Shown: piece after piece, positions 30,320-42,440 of the stretch
How the letters are laid out: the number at the start of each line of letters is the position of its first letter
Position numbering within the stretch: the first letter of the stretch is position 1
Assembly: GCA_035578155.1 (NCBI GenBank)
Contig: JAPWDM010000046.1
Coordinates: forward strand, 573,412-637,411
From: Brachynemurus nebulosus
Taxonomy: Eukaryota > Arthropoda > Insecta > Neuroptera > Myrmeleontidae
DNA length: 64,000 nt
Reading direction: 5' to 3'
Program-made: the position numbers and the translations under genes
Notes under the pieces: generated by a model
What the model saw: the letters and a program-made list of their open reading frames with translations, nothing else
Databases searched by the model: none
Told to the model about the DNA's origin: nothing

Positions 30320-30345
30320 TTTATAATGTAAACGGAAATACGTCA
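30320..30345 (-). promoter_or_regulatory. Candidate Mlc-c core promoter
   Basis: The minus strand has TATAAA at 30325-30320, about 40 bases before the ATG, and a CRE-like TGACGT at about 30345-30340. A start 30 bases downstream of the TATA would give a very short leader, so a start site further upstream is also possible. Confidence 0.3.
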
Positions 30346-30774
30346 CATCCACATAGTTCATTAAACGGATATTATAATCAATAAAGACGAATTTACACTG
30401 GGATACATATATGTATATATCAAAGCTTGGTTAACATGTAAATTGTAAAACATCACATTTTGTATTTTCAGGAGGTTATTATTATTACAATATTCAGTTT
30501 CTCATTTAGTGTAAGCAAAAAATCCCGCAAAAAATGGCATATACTTTAACTTGGTATAACACGAATTGTGTTATACCTAATGATGAATTAATTAATTACT
30601 CGAAAATTGGCTCGTAATTGAATAGTCTAATTTAGTGAAAAATTTATCAAATGTTAATTATTTCTGCCGAAGCTCCCTCAAGTAAAAGAATAGTACGTAT
30701 ACGTTCAATTCAAGATATATTATGTATTATATAAATTATGTGCAAGTTACCAGATTTTAATACGACAATTAAAC

Positions 30775-30945
30775 ATATACATATATTTTTACTTAATACT
30801 TTAAAAAAATTAAACATATATAGTAAACAGTTGCGACTTTCAAAACAAATCCAAATATGGGCAATATAATTCAATAACAGTTGATGCTCTTTATATGACA
30901 AATTTTTATTAAATTAATTATCAAACGTGGTTTTCCAATTTTACC
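30775..30945. repeat. Direct repeat, right copy, upstream of Mlc-c
   Basis: Partner of 29805-29985, with scattered substitutions and small indels. It lies ~0.5 kb upstream of the Mlc-c start codon, so it may border the promoter region. Confidence 0.7.
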
Positions 30946-31373
<428 letters not shown>

Positions 31374-31400
31374 ATATGAGTTTTTCAGGAGTTGCCATTC

Positions 31401-32214
31401 GATTTATTCCTAAAATATGCATCTAATCGAAAAAAAGTTTATACAAGAAATATTCAAAATAGAGGGGGCCATTCACGAAAAATTGTTCCAGACTTCTAGG
31501 ACTCACGGTTTTTTTGGAATAGAAAAAAATTTTTTTTTCAAATGGGAACATATGTTGAGATGTTTCTTAAAAATTAGTTTATTACTTAAAACTACCAATT
31601 ATGCTAAAATTTTCATTATTTTATTTCAAATTTTTGAGAAATTGCATTTTTAAGTTTTAATTTTCAAAATCCGTGGTAAGGTTTGTCTAATCGAACGCAA
31701 AACATACGATTTATTTTGAATTTATACTAAAAAAAATAGGAAATAAATTATAATGGTATATTCACATTAGCTTCTTACAGTAACAGAAAATTTATTAATT
31801 AAATACATTAATTATCAAAATAATTTGTAGTTTTTCCTCAAATATTCAACTTAATATTTATTAATCAAGTTATCAAATTACAAATGTTTTTGTAATATTC
31901 AATTGTACACCATATTAAAGAAGTAAAAATTTGGTACATGTGGAAATGTTATTATTAAAAATCTTGAAATTAAATTATAGATGGCATCTGGATACGATCG
32001 TAGAACTGTCATAATATGACAGGTCTTTTTTAAATTTAAATTGTTAAATTTTTAAACTCTTTTTTTTAAAAAGAGTAAAATAAAAAAACAAAAAAATATT
32101 TTGAATGTAAAAATTTTCAAGCATGTATGGTATGTATTTTAACAATACGTCTGAAAAAGATGTATTCTAAAAAGATTCATAACCTTAATTTATTTTCCAG
32201 TAATCTGTCCAGTA
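31401..32214. other. AT-rich stretch, nothing recognised
   Basis: A 78-codon plus-strand frame (31417-31653) is Phe/Lys-rich and matches nothing I know; not called. Confidence 0.4.
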
Positions 32215-32404
32215 AATATAAGCAAATCGAAAATAGTAATTTTTCATAAATCAGCAAAATTAAAAGAACATGGGAAATTTACGCTAAATAATGTGGAAAT
32301 TTAAAAAGTTAAAACGTACACATATCTGGGTGTACGATTTTCTGCATCGAGTAGTTTTAATAACTGTTGCGACCATTTTATTTCAAAAGCACGAATAGCA
32401 AAAT
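32215..32404 (+). pseudogene. Non-LTR retrotransposon reverse transcriptase fragment
   Basis: The frame reads SKSKIVIFHKSAKLKEHGKF, TLNNVEI, stop, then KVKTYTYLGVRFSASSSF. The K-S-K-I-V-x-F block followed 30-35 residues later by a YLGV motif is the C-terminal end of LINE reverse transcriptases. One in-frame TAA (where Glu is usual). No upstream catalytic YxDD block is present, so this is a short dead fragment, unrelated to the R1-like element at 57 kb. Confidence 0.65.
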
Positions 32405-32532
32405 GAAGAAAATGGGAATAACTATCTTCAGCAAGCAAATGAAAAGCAAATGAAAAAGCTACATACATGAAGAAAATGAGAATAACTATCTTCAGCAAGC
32501 AAACTAAAAGCAAATGAAAAAGCTACAAAGAA
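32405..32532. repeat. 64-bp tandem duplication
   Basis: GAAGAAAATGGGAATAACTA...AAAAGCTACATACAT is repeated once with few changes, directly after the reverse transcriptase fragment. Confidence 0.9.
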
Positions 32533-32838
32533 AGGTGTAAAAGCTCAAAAAAATATTTCAAAAAGTGATGAAAAAAGATTCATCCTGATTTTATTACAAT
32601 TTTACCATCTTTAAAACGTACGTTCTGTGTTAAAACGGTTCTCCATAATGAAAACGACAGTATTTAATAAAGTTTTTAATAAAATTACACAAATTTTATT
32701 TAATTACAACCACTTCCTAAATAAAATATAATAAATTTTTTTCCCTCCAAAGTAAAATTTTTTACGCACATTTTACATTTTAGAGCTTCCTGAACTATTC
32801 TGGTTTGGTGTCTGTCCGTCCATCCGTCTATGTGTCGC

Positions 32839-33132
32839 CAGTTTGCACCAAGTGACATAACTTCTGAACTATTCGATTGTTTTTAATGAAATTTTCAAAA
32901 ATTATACAGTTTGGTTCGTGGATGGTTCCCTATGAATTTAATCGAAATCGGAGTAACAGTAGCTACGCCGCTACCATGTCATTCCAAAATTGCACCAGGT
33001 GGCATAACTTCTGAACTATTCAATTCATTTTTATGAAATTATCAGAAATTATGCGGTCTGGTTCCTAGATGGTCCCCTACAAATTTCATTGCATTCGGAG
33101 TAATAGTATCCACGGCACTACTATGAAATCCC
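32839..33132. repeat. 147-bp tandem duplication
   Basis: Two diverged units, each starting TTGCACCA.GTG.CATAACTT and containing CTGAACTATTC, TGGTTC.T.GATGGT and CGGAGTAA.AGTA. Preceded by TCTGTCCGTCCATCCGTCTA. Confidence 0.8.
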
Positions 33133-33700
33133 ATTAAATGTCAATATCTTATTTACTGTTAGTCACATTTCGCTCAATTTTTTATGAATCGTTTTGTTCA
33201 TTTATTTTTATTAATTTATGTACCAATATTAAATTACACAAAGATATATTGGGCATTAAATTACCAAGGTGCTTTTACGAGTACGAGAAAGCTGTGTGCC
33301 ACACCCCATTGGCAGCTTACAGTGGACTTTCGGAGATTGTCCAATCGCAAATTGTCCATATTTCAGTGTTAGGGATTTAAACATCGTATGTTTACGTCAC
33401 ACGAACATTGTATTCACAAAAATTGTGTGTTTGCAGTATTCGTGTGACATAAACGTGCGATGTTTAAATCCCTATCACTGCAATATTGACAATTTTTGAT
33501 TGGACAATCTCCGAAAGTCCACTGTATTTTAGTATCTTACACAACTGTGAAATTTTTTTATTTTAGTTTTTAACCAAATGATTATGGATCATTATCTTGG
33601 TATACTTTATTTATTTGATGACCACTTGTCATTTTATTGTTAATTATTTCGTTTTGATTAATATTTAGAATTTTTCAGGATATAAAATAAAATACATTTT
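33133..33700. repeat. Family D repeat, copy 1, carrying a MITE
   Basis: AATGTCAATATCTTATTTA.TG at the start and GCTGTGTGCCACACCCCATT are shared with copy 2 at 43451-43730. Copy 2 lacks the MITE and shows the empty target. The 3' boundary is uncertain. Two overlapping frames here are not genes. Confidence 0.6.
33320..33523. mobile_element. 204-bp near-perfect palindromic Tc1/mariner-type MITE
   Basis: The arms start CAGTGGACTTTCGGAGATTG on both strands and match over almost the full ~100 bases. TA flanks at 33318-33319 and 33524-33525. The uninterrupted sequence GGCAGCGTATTTT in family D copy 2 (about 43690) is the matching empty site with a single TA. Confidence 0.85.
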
Positions 33701-34183
33701 TCATAGAATAAGATTGTTTATTTTTTCCGGCAAACATCGAAATTACAGTATGTCGACGTGTTCTACAATTTTCCGTCGCGTCAGTGCCATTCCCGGATTT
33801 CATAGATTTTTCAATTTTTCTTCTTCCTTGATAATAAGTTGAACGTAAAAATCGCATTTTAGATTTGACTTGTTAATGATCATTGACCTGATGTGATCAT
33901 TGCTTTCCACAGGCATTCAAAATTTCTAAATTCCTAAATAATTTTTATTCTTGTTTCGGTGTTTGACTTTTGTCATTTTTATTTAACCTATAAAATAATT
34001 TCCATTTAAAATTAAAAATTATACTTATTTTTAATAATTAAATAATATGAAGTACTTACTTGATTTAATTACATTCCAAGAAGAATTTTAGTTATAAATC
34101 CATATGAATACCAAAAATTAATAAAATTTGCCAAGTTAAATAGCTGAAATTCTAAATTTCAATTTTGCATTTATGCTAAAATA
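33701..34183. other. AT-rich spacer, nothing recognised
   Basis: No supported gene or repeat. Confidence 0.4.
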
Positions 34184-34489
34184 GAGTCCCTATAACAAAT
34201 AGAGTCTTGACATGTGGTGAACACTGATTGGTTCCGGCATTTTCTGTCTAACGTTGGGTAAAATAAATTGAAAATAAGTTAAAAATATTTAACAAAAACC
34301 ATTTAGTTTAACCTAGAAAGAATAATTAAATTAAATTTTTTTAATTGTTCATAAATTCATAACCTATTAACAATAATTATGTACTCAAAAATATTTACAC
34401 AAACATGTGATAATTAATTCCGAAGCTTCCCGCTCTGTTTTGGAAAGAAAATGGATGACATGTCACGACTCTATTTATTATAGGGACTC
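34184..34489. mobile_element. 306-bp Tc1/mariner-type MITE
   Basis: Ends GAGTCCCTATAACAAATAGA and the inverse TCTATTTATTATAGGGACTC, with TGACATG inside each arm, flanked by TA (34182-34183 and 34490-34491). Confidence 0.75.
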
Positions 34490-34756
34490 TAGGTAAACCT
34501 ATACGGTAAAGCCATCTATGTGGCTTAAATACAATTACCGCTTAGCTACTTTCCGTGATTATGAGGCTTGTTTGACCTAGGCGCTCTTAAACTCACCAAA
34601 ATTCACTTAAATAAATCACTTTTAAGCGCGCAAGTTGTAAAATTTGAAAAAAAGACTTTAGATAAAAATTTTTATTTTTTTATTTTTTGTTTCTGTTGCT
34701 TTATTGAATAATTTTTATCAACAAATAAGTATACTATTCCATTTAAAAAAAGGTAA

Positions 34757-35058
34757 GTTTGTATCGTATCTCGAAAACCACAAGAGCTATAAAGCTCCTG
34801 ATTATCGCAATTGGTTGCCCCCGTCGATATCTACAACTCTTATTTGAACAATTTTTCGATTAAGTCAACGGTTTGGCTGTAATAAAAATGGCAACTCTCG
34901 AAAAACTCACACGGTATATGTATATATATATAAATTTTAGTGAATATTATTTTCGTATTCTGGGGACCTCAAAACATATTTCTGTTATGGTCCCGGGCCT
35001 AGGTCGTGTCATCACACCTGCCGTAAAAGCTGAATTTCCATTTTTGGAAATTCGCTAA
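34757..35058 (+). mobile_element. Family E arm joined to a family A 3' terminus
   Basis: 34757-34913 is an arm of family E (CGACGGGGGCAACCAATTGC inverse, ACGGTTTGGCTGTAAT, CAACTCTCGAAAAACTCACA). It abuts a short (TA)n and then family A's conserved 3' part from TAAATTTTAGTGAATAT to hairpin plus GCTAAAA. The 61-codon frame across it is not a gene. Confidence 0.6.
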
Positions 35059-37310
35059 AAAAAAGAATTTTTTATTTTTGCTTCGATCAATCGTTTGTAA
35101 ATCGTTTATGAATGTTTTTTAAATAAATGTTTATAATTGTAATTAATAAACAAAGAACTTAAGGTGAATTCAAAATTGAAAATAGTTCTAAATAGTGCCA
35201 ACAGATATCGTACCTATGGATGTCATTTCGCAATTTTTATTAGTTTTGTAGAAAATACATTGTCACAAACGTTTTAATTGATAAATTAAGAATTCACAAA
35301 CGATTTCTGATCGATTGAGTATAAAAAAGTACATATTACTCGTATGTTAATTGAGTTTCGGCTCTTTGTCTAATCTCCATAATCGAAGTGATAGAGGGAG
35401 TACAGGTATATTATATTCACTGTATATGAAAATGAAGCCAAAAAAAAGGTTAAAGTGTTGACCAATATGGCGGTTAAACAAGGTTTAATTTAAAATTTTT
35501 CTATATTTACTGTTGTTATATTTGTTACTATAAATATTGTTAGAATATTTATTAATAAATAGTCTCAAATTACAACAAAAATCGTATACAAATTAAAAAA
35601 TATTTATTACCGTTGACACTTTAGAGGTTATGAAAGTTGTTAACGTGGTGTTTACCCGTGTTTACCAATGTGGCGATTTGCTTCAAAAAAGATAATCTGT
35701 ACTCCCACAGAACAAATAGAACGAATACATCTGTCTCTTTTCTGCAATCACTTATGTGCTTTTATGTGCATCTTAGGCTGCTTAGTCCTCATTCATTCAC
35801 GAGCACTCAACTCTTTAAATGATTAAGACGAGTTAACTCGTCCTGCAATATGGCGGCTCAAAATGCTGTCATATGTACATATCCACTGGTACAGGTGCCG
35901 CCATCTATGACAATACGGTATAATTCTAAATAATGTTCAATTTTATCAACATAGTTTAGTATAATTTATTTTTTATAAATTCCTAGGGTTCACTTTTTTA
36001 ATGTTGGGATCTTTAATTTTTTTCTTTTTCTTTTTTTGTAGCCTTATCTATTGTACTTATCACTTGGCAGTAATAAGGCTGGCATTTTGAGACAAAAAAA
36101 TTTTACCATATGGTTTGTTTAAAAGGGTCAATGGGTATGTTTCAATTGTTGTTATATTGTTACCTCTCGTATTAACACGGTATATGTACGTGGTATACGT
36201 ACATCACACGTTCCACCTATATATGTATTATAACTATATGGCCAATCCCTATAAGAGGCAGTGGTTCCGATGAAGTGAGACGGATAGACATCGGGTAGAG
36301 GAACTTCAGTTGTTTTGCGCAGATGCATCAATTAGTGTTTACCGTGTTTACTGTTCAGATTGGTTCATATTACCACCAAAAAAGTCGCATTTGCGCAAAA
36401 CGAACAAAATACTTCCAAATCTGCACCGTGATGTTGGGACATTTTTTTCATATCCATTTGGCTATATATGTATACTACATATATGGTTCCACCACCACGT
36501 ATATATTATGTATACTATGTATGTATGCAAGACACTATTACACACCCCATCCAACGGACTAACATACACAACTCCGCGTGCACATATAAATAACCCACAT
36601 AGTGGTGGGTTATTTTCTATCCTTTGTGGTTACGCTCGTTTCCCTAGTATAAACATAGTAATGTTCGTTCTCTTTGTTCTCTGTGTACTCCATCTATTAT
36701 GTGGTACATACACTTTCTGATATCTATGATTTTGTATTAAGACCTTTTAGCAGCATCTTTTAGGTTATTAGTTTTCCATTTATGTAAATATTTTTTGTAG
36801 TATTTCCTGAGTATTTCTCTAGAGTCAGCAAGTTCATATTTTATCTACAGCGATATCAAATTTTATTTAAAAAGTAATAAATCGTTTTATCGCTATATTT
36901 CAAGAAGAATTAAGAATTACATATGTATTTTAGATACATATTAATTTATAAGTAAGTTCTAAAATCAAAACAAAATAATTTAGATATTATGTAAGTATAA
37001 AATATAAATATTAAACAAATATTACGATTATTTACACAGGGTATACATATACATAGAATACAGGAAACATAATTGATCGAATATGCTAGAATTTGTCCAA
37101 GTATCAGAGATTCAGCCTTCACAGTTAAATTGTGCACAACTTTATTTAATTATCTGATAAAGGATAACATTTATATCAATTTGTTATTAAGAGAAGTTTT
37201 CTGTATCGGTTCATTTGCAAAGTACAAAGAGAGGAAGTATTTTTGATAAGTACTTAATTAAATTCAAAATTATGGGCATGTAAATAAAACTCGAACCTAA
37301 AAAAAACATA
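35059..37310. other. MED8 upstream region, no other gene supported
   Basis: Contains short palindromes such as ATATGTATACTACATATATGG (near 36465) and a hairpin ATGGCGGC...GCCGCCAT (35852-35907). Frames of 60-136 codons at 36310-36720 overlap in several phases, have no recognisable domain and are not called. The immediate 5' leader of MED8 is probably within 37200-37310. Confidence 0.4.
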
Positions 37311-38198
37311 ATGCAGCGAGAAGAAAAACAACTAGAATCTGCCCTAGAAGCAATTACGCTTCGAGTGAATGATTTGAAAAATTCAATTGCAAATATGATT
37401 TATAAAATTGAACATGAATATGAAACATTAAACTGGCCAACGTTTTTAGATAATTATGCTCTCTTATCAGGACATGTAAGTATCAAATTTTAAGTTTAAT
37501 TTTTTGTTATTTAATATTTATCTTAATGATTTTTGTTTTCATCGTTAAAGTTAACAGCATTATCTAAAATTCTTAGTCATGATAAATCACCACCTTTACG
37601 AAGTCTCACCGTTCTTCCATTATTATTATCTCCGGAAAGAGATGAAGCTCTTGCTCAACTTACTGAAGGGCGTGTAACAACTTTTGCACATGATTTAGTC
37701 CCTGATTACTTGCGAACTAAACTAGAACCGATGGCAGATCATAAAATGATGCAACTAGAAAATAGAGCAGCAAGTTTAAGCTATGAGGCAGCACAAAAGC
37801 AAATTGCGGCATATCAAAAAGTTGTGAATCACGTTTGGGACATTATTAATAAAGCTCGGGAGGAATGGGAAAGTGAATCAGGTGCTCGAACAGGAGCCCA
37901 GCAGACAAGTAGTGTATCCGATACACATCAGTTAGTAGCTGCGGTTGGAATGGGAAAAGGATTAAAAGGAATGCAAGGACAAAATGTTGGTGGAAACGTT
38001 CAAGGACAAATGCCGCCAGGTGGTATAATGGGAGCACCTCAAGGTGTTCGCAGTAATACGGGAATGCCTCAGACAAATACAGGACAACAGCCAAACATGG
38101 GATCGGCAAATATGGGTGGCCCTGGTGGTGGAAAGGCACCATCGGCCATTAAAACAAATATAAAACCGGGAAATCAAATACATCCTTATGGACGATAG
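37311..38198 (+). CDS. MED8: Mediator complex subunit 8
   Basis: Head-module subunit of the Mediator complex, linking transcription activators to RNA polymerase II in the nucleus. Exon 1 is 37311-37475 and exon 2 is 37551-38198, with donor GTAAGT and acceptor GTTAAAG (75-base intron, in phase); 270 residues, against 268 in human MED8. It begins MQREEKQLESALEAI, a coiled-coil helix (residues 1-50) ending NWPTFLDNYALLSGH. Then come the LTALSKILSHDKSPPLRS and LPLLLSPERDEALAQLTEGR blocks, the FAHDLVPDYLRTKLEP block, a second helix around AAQKQIAAYQKVV, a Gly/Gln/Met-rich linker, and the diagnostic C-terminus PSAIKTNIKPGNQIHPYGR. Stops seen in the unspliced reading are explained by the intron. The frame is intact; likely functional. 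Confidence 0.95.
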
Positions 38199-38640
38199 TT
38201 TAATTAATAATTTAAATGCTGTTACAATGTACAAATAAGAATTATTAAAATCTAAGAACATTGCCAATGAATTACTGCCAGATCGAAGTTGGTTTTCGGT
38301 AAAAAAAAAAAAAAAAAAAAACATTTTAAAGTTGTTTGTAGGTGGCTAATAGTTTGTTTACGAGTATCGTCAAATAATGGGGTATTTGATAGTATCAAAG
38401 AAAAAAAATAAAAATAAATTTTAATGAAAACTGATAATGAAAGACAGCAATTTATTATGTTAATTCATCCTAACTATCATTATTTAATTTAAAAAAAATT
38501 AATATTTGTCAGCTATAAACTACGTCAGCAGAAATGGGTTGTGACGTTGCATTCTCTTATATTTCAACACTGTCGCCACTAGGGTCGCTACGTAAATTCC
38601 GGTTAGCAAACATAACTATAGAAATTAATTTGAATTTATG
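38199..38640. other. MED8 3' flank
   Basis: Includes a poly-A run (38299-38321), AATAAA hexamers at 38407 and 38413, and a lone AATGGGGTATTTGATAGT terminus near 38376. Sequence around 38430-38480 also resembles 16410-16450. Confidence 0.45.
38407..38418 (+). terminator. Candidate MED8 polyadenylation signals
   Basis: Two AATAAA hexamers about 210 bases after the stop codon, in an A-rich run; either could serve, but chance occurrence is possible. Confidence 0.35.
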
Positions 38641-39880
38641 GGTCGATTCTGTAACTACATTGTTACAGACTGTTATTTTGCAGTACAGAGCTCTGTAAAA
38701 TTGTTTTTAACAGAATGTTAAAAATTTGGTATTCTGTAAGACACTATGTTAAGATGCCAATTACATTTTATATATTCTACTGTTGTTGAACTATTTATGT
38801 TAAATTACCATGGATTTTTGTATATAAAATGTAAAAAATTAATTCTCTTGTAGCGATTTATGTTAAATGGAGAGGTAAATTATGTGCATTACTCATGTAT
38901 GTTAAACCCACGTAAAATTATCATGATTATGAGTTAAGCTATTTCTAAATTAGATATTCGGGAATTCTCTAGACAACCAGTTCCTTATAATGGTATAGTA
39001 TTTCACGCCACTCATCAAATGGTAAAATAGGCATATGTACCTATAATGCTATAATTTCGATATCTAATTTACACACATCGGAGCTTTCCATAGATATCGA
39101 TACCGACAGTTTTAGAAATACTTTAAGCCCACCAAGTCTCTGGGGAACATTTTTCATAAATTATTGACACTTTTATGGGTAATAATTTTTTTAAAGAAAT
39201 TGTGAAAACAGGTGAAGTAAGGAGCGCCTATTCACTATCAAAAGACAATGCATTGTGTATTAAATACGTAGACAACAAAATAAGAATTGACAATACTATG
39301 AATAAGAATACTTAATGAAATACATTAAATAACTGAAGCACTGTCGAGAAAAGGTAAAACGCTTCATGTGGGCAAATTGTGCCAGTGCGATTTTGTCCCG
39401 GAAACATTCACTGTTAACAAAAAAAAATATATTTTCCTGTTTAAATTAATATTAAACAAAAAAAAAATATAATTTATAATAAATTTATTTTATTTGAAAT
39501 TTTATCCTGTCCGATTTAAGAACACTGCACTGTTTTCTCAACAGTCTTCTTACTACAGAAAATACTTCATGATTACGTATTTAAATACGGATATCAAACA
39601 ATTCAAAAAATGACAAATTAAAACGTTAAAATATTGAATTTATAAAAAACGTAAAAATCAAAATTACCAATATTTAATAATATCCATAGTGATTAGTCTA
39701 TTTAACAGCTCTGTAAAGTTTATGGCGAGTGTTTTGAGTGCTGTAAAGTTTACAGAGAAATAACAGAATGTTTGCTAACATTTCTGTTAAAAATTGCGTA
39801 CAGAATACCATTTTTTAACATTCTGTAATTTAACAGTTTAACAGAAGTTTTACAGACTGTTAATAGTTACAGAATCGACC
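38641..39880. mobile_element. 1.24-kb TIR element with TAACAG/CTGTTA subterminal motifs
   Basis: Ends GGTCGATTCTGTAACTA and the inverse TAGTTACAGAATCGACC. The outer 130 bases on each side pair imperfectly and are packed with TAACAGA, CTGTAA and GTTAAAAATTTGGTATTCTG motifs. No coding sequence. Target duplication unclear. Confidence 0.65.
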
Positions 39881-39953
39881 TATTAATTAATTTTTTTAAA
39901 AACCAACAATTTTTTGCCCTAGTTATAAGAAAAATAAAATAGTCTTTTTTCTT

Positions 39954-40710
39954 ACAAGGAAAGGTTTTCAGGTGTCCGCCTCCGATTTCAATGCCGCTGA
40001 AATATGTTATTCTACGTCGAAATCTAAGAGACACGTATTTTTTTTTATCGGCGGAAAAACGGTTTGAAGGGGTGAAATCGTCCTTCAAAAATTGGGGTAA
40101 AAATTTAATTTTCAAAATATCTCGAAAACAGTAAGAGGTAGAGCAAAAGTTTAAATGGGCGACATTGCTCTTTTTTAAAGAGCTATCTATTAATATACAA
40201 TCTGTTCAATTTACGTCAACAGGGGTGGTTGGGGGTTAATTTTGCAAAAAGGGGGTGAAAATTAAACAATACAAAAATTTTGTTTACAGATTTGAAATCT
40301 ACGTCAAAAAATCTAATTGACCTGTTTTCGCTCAATGTCTTAATATTAAGTTTAGGGGTAGTTAACTAGGGGGTGACTGTGTCGAATAGTCGTACTATTT
40401 TGGTAGATCAAGAAGTTCTTCTTGATGGAAAATAGTTTAAGACAATTAGAATAACGTAGAAATGAAATTTTCGATTTCAAAATTCAGTTTGAGCAACACT
40501 AGAGAGGGGGTGAGTCACCCTCTTAAATTACATACTAGTTTATTAACACTTATTTTTACTATTAACACACTGACAGTGGGTAATAATGTCACAATAAGTG
40601 GTTCTGAAGTTGGACTATCACATGTAAGATTTTTATAAGGTTTGTTTTTAATAGATGTTATAGTTTTCTTTATCGAAAATTATCGATACCGAAAATAACG
40701 ATATTTTCAA
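39954..40710. mobile_element. Foldback MITE family G, broken copy
   Basis: Shares TTTATCGGCGGAAAAACGG, GAAGGGGTGAAATCG, GGGTGACTGTGTCGAATAGT and the inner ACACTGACAGTGGGTAATAA / TATCGAAAATTATCGATACC blocks of the full copy at 58774. The outer GGCCGG terminus is missing and replaced by unrelated sequence. It is essentially one arm. Confidence 0.65.
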
Positions 40711-42440
40711 AATGAATATATATAGTTGTAAATAGGCTGGTAAGACATGTAGCACATGACAACCATAGAGAAAGGGTAACGACCGACGTTCTTTTTTTTG
40801 ACGTTCTAACCTTGTTTCCCCAAAGTTGAATACTAAATGCGCTAAAGACGTCCTCAATGCTGTTTTTATTAGTTTTTAATTTTAAAAAGATAATTCAACG
40901 TGATTTTGTATTATTTTATTTACAATTTTTCTAATAAATGAATGTGTTTGCAGTTACTAAATAAAATATTCATGTAATGTGAAGTATGAGCAGTCATTAC
41001 AGTTCAACATTCAGTGTGTCATGTGGTACATGTCTTATGATCCAACAGACAAAACACCTTTAAATATGGTAGAGTTAATGGACAAACCACCTTGTCATGC
41101 TGTACATGTCTTATAAGTGCAAAGGGTTAATAAAATTGTGATGAGCGAACACTGTGTACTAAGAGGAAACCATCTTGATTGTCTGATGTGTGTGTATCAC
41201 GGGCTGGGAACTAAGATAGGCAAAAGTGGAGACCACATGTATATGTATGTATCAAACAATCCCCTTACTCCAGCAGGGTAAAATTTGCTACCTCTGACAG
41301 CCTACAAACTCGTACAATGGGTTTCAGAATAATTATAAATATTTTTATTTATATTACCATTATTATTATTATTATTGCATGCATTTATTATCGACGATAC
41401 AAATATTTACTAATGTTTCTGGGAGACATTATCTTGTATTCTTTAAAACACGAAAAATACCGAAAAGCGAAAAACGAATAAAAGTTTGCCATCTATGTTT
41501 TTCATGTTTTTGTTCAACATATAACCGTTTATAACCTATATAAATACTACAATTTGCGTAGTTTATTAGCAAACATTTATCTATTATATTTTTCGGTTTT
41601 CGTGTAATATTAATTTGTATTTTTGGATATTTCTTTCTTGTAGTAGTTATTATTTTTATTTTTGTGTTAGTTACTGGTTTTGTTTGAATATTATTGAAGA
41701 GAAGATCTTTGGTACAAATACTTTTTTGTGTATTACATATTTACATTCTGCAAAATATGTTTTCCAACAAATTATTTATTCAAAGGTAAGGTGTTTTTTG
41801 AATTTTGCATATAAATATACTGATAATATAGTTTGTCCATACACGTTCCACTATTATTCGGATTATTCCAGATTTGTCCATTGCATGTGTTAAGAAAAGT
41901 TCAGTTGACGAACTTTGATTGAAATGCAATCAACTGAAAATTGTTGATTCACAATCGTATTTTCATGAATGTAGAAATATAATATAAACGCAATATGAAT
42001 TTTCATTCTCCCTTATGGACATTAAAAAAATTTCCATTATATGTACATTTCGGGTAAAATGTAGAACTCGTCCATATGCTGTAACTTCGATGAGCGGAGC
42101 CGCTTTACTCACTTGTGTTATGCATTGTTCTGTTATTTTTATCGTTTTCTATAAATAAATTATACAATAATTTGTTTCAAAAAAGTGTTATATCATACAG
42201 TTGTCATTAGAAAAATTTTTAAAAATATTAATAAATTTGAGTTTTCCAAAACAAAAATATGCTTCCGCGCTTTAACTTTTCATAATTTAAAATTTCCACC
42301 ACTATTGCTTCGTTTTTATCTGTTAAAAAGAAAAAAATCACATATGTACGACTTCTAAAAATTTCCCTAAGTATGTACCTATCTACGAATTAATTTTTAC
42401 GAAAAGTTATTGAAGGAAACTTGAAAAACTTTCCAGGTAA
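40711..42440. other. Unassigned stretch
   Basis: ACATGT-containing strings (GTACATGTCTTAT and similar) occur at 40743, 41030 and 41105. A 92-codon frame (41615-41893), rich in Phe, Tyr and Cys, matches nothing known. No gene called. Confidence 0.4.

Noticed and set aside
36310..36720. 136-codon frame with many Tyr, His and Cys residues
   Set aside because: Overlapping frames of similar length in other phases, no domain and no conserved motif.
37846..38324. Minus-strand frames of 98 and 120 codons
   Set aside because: Antisense to MED8 exon 2; no domain.
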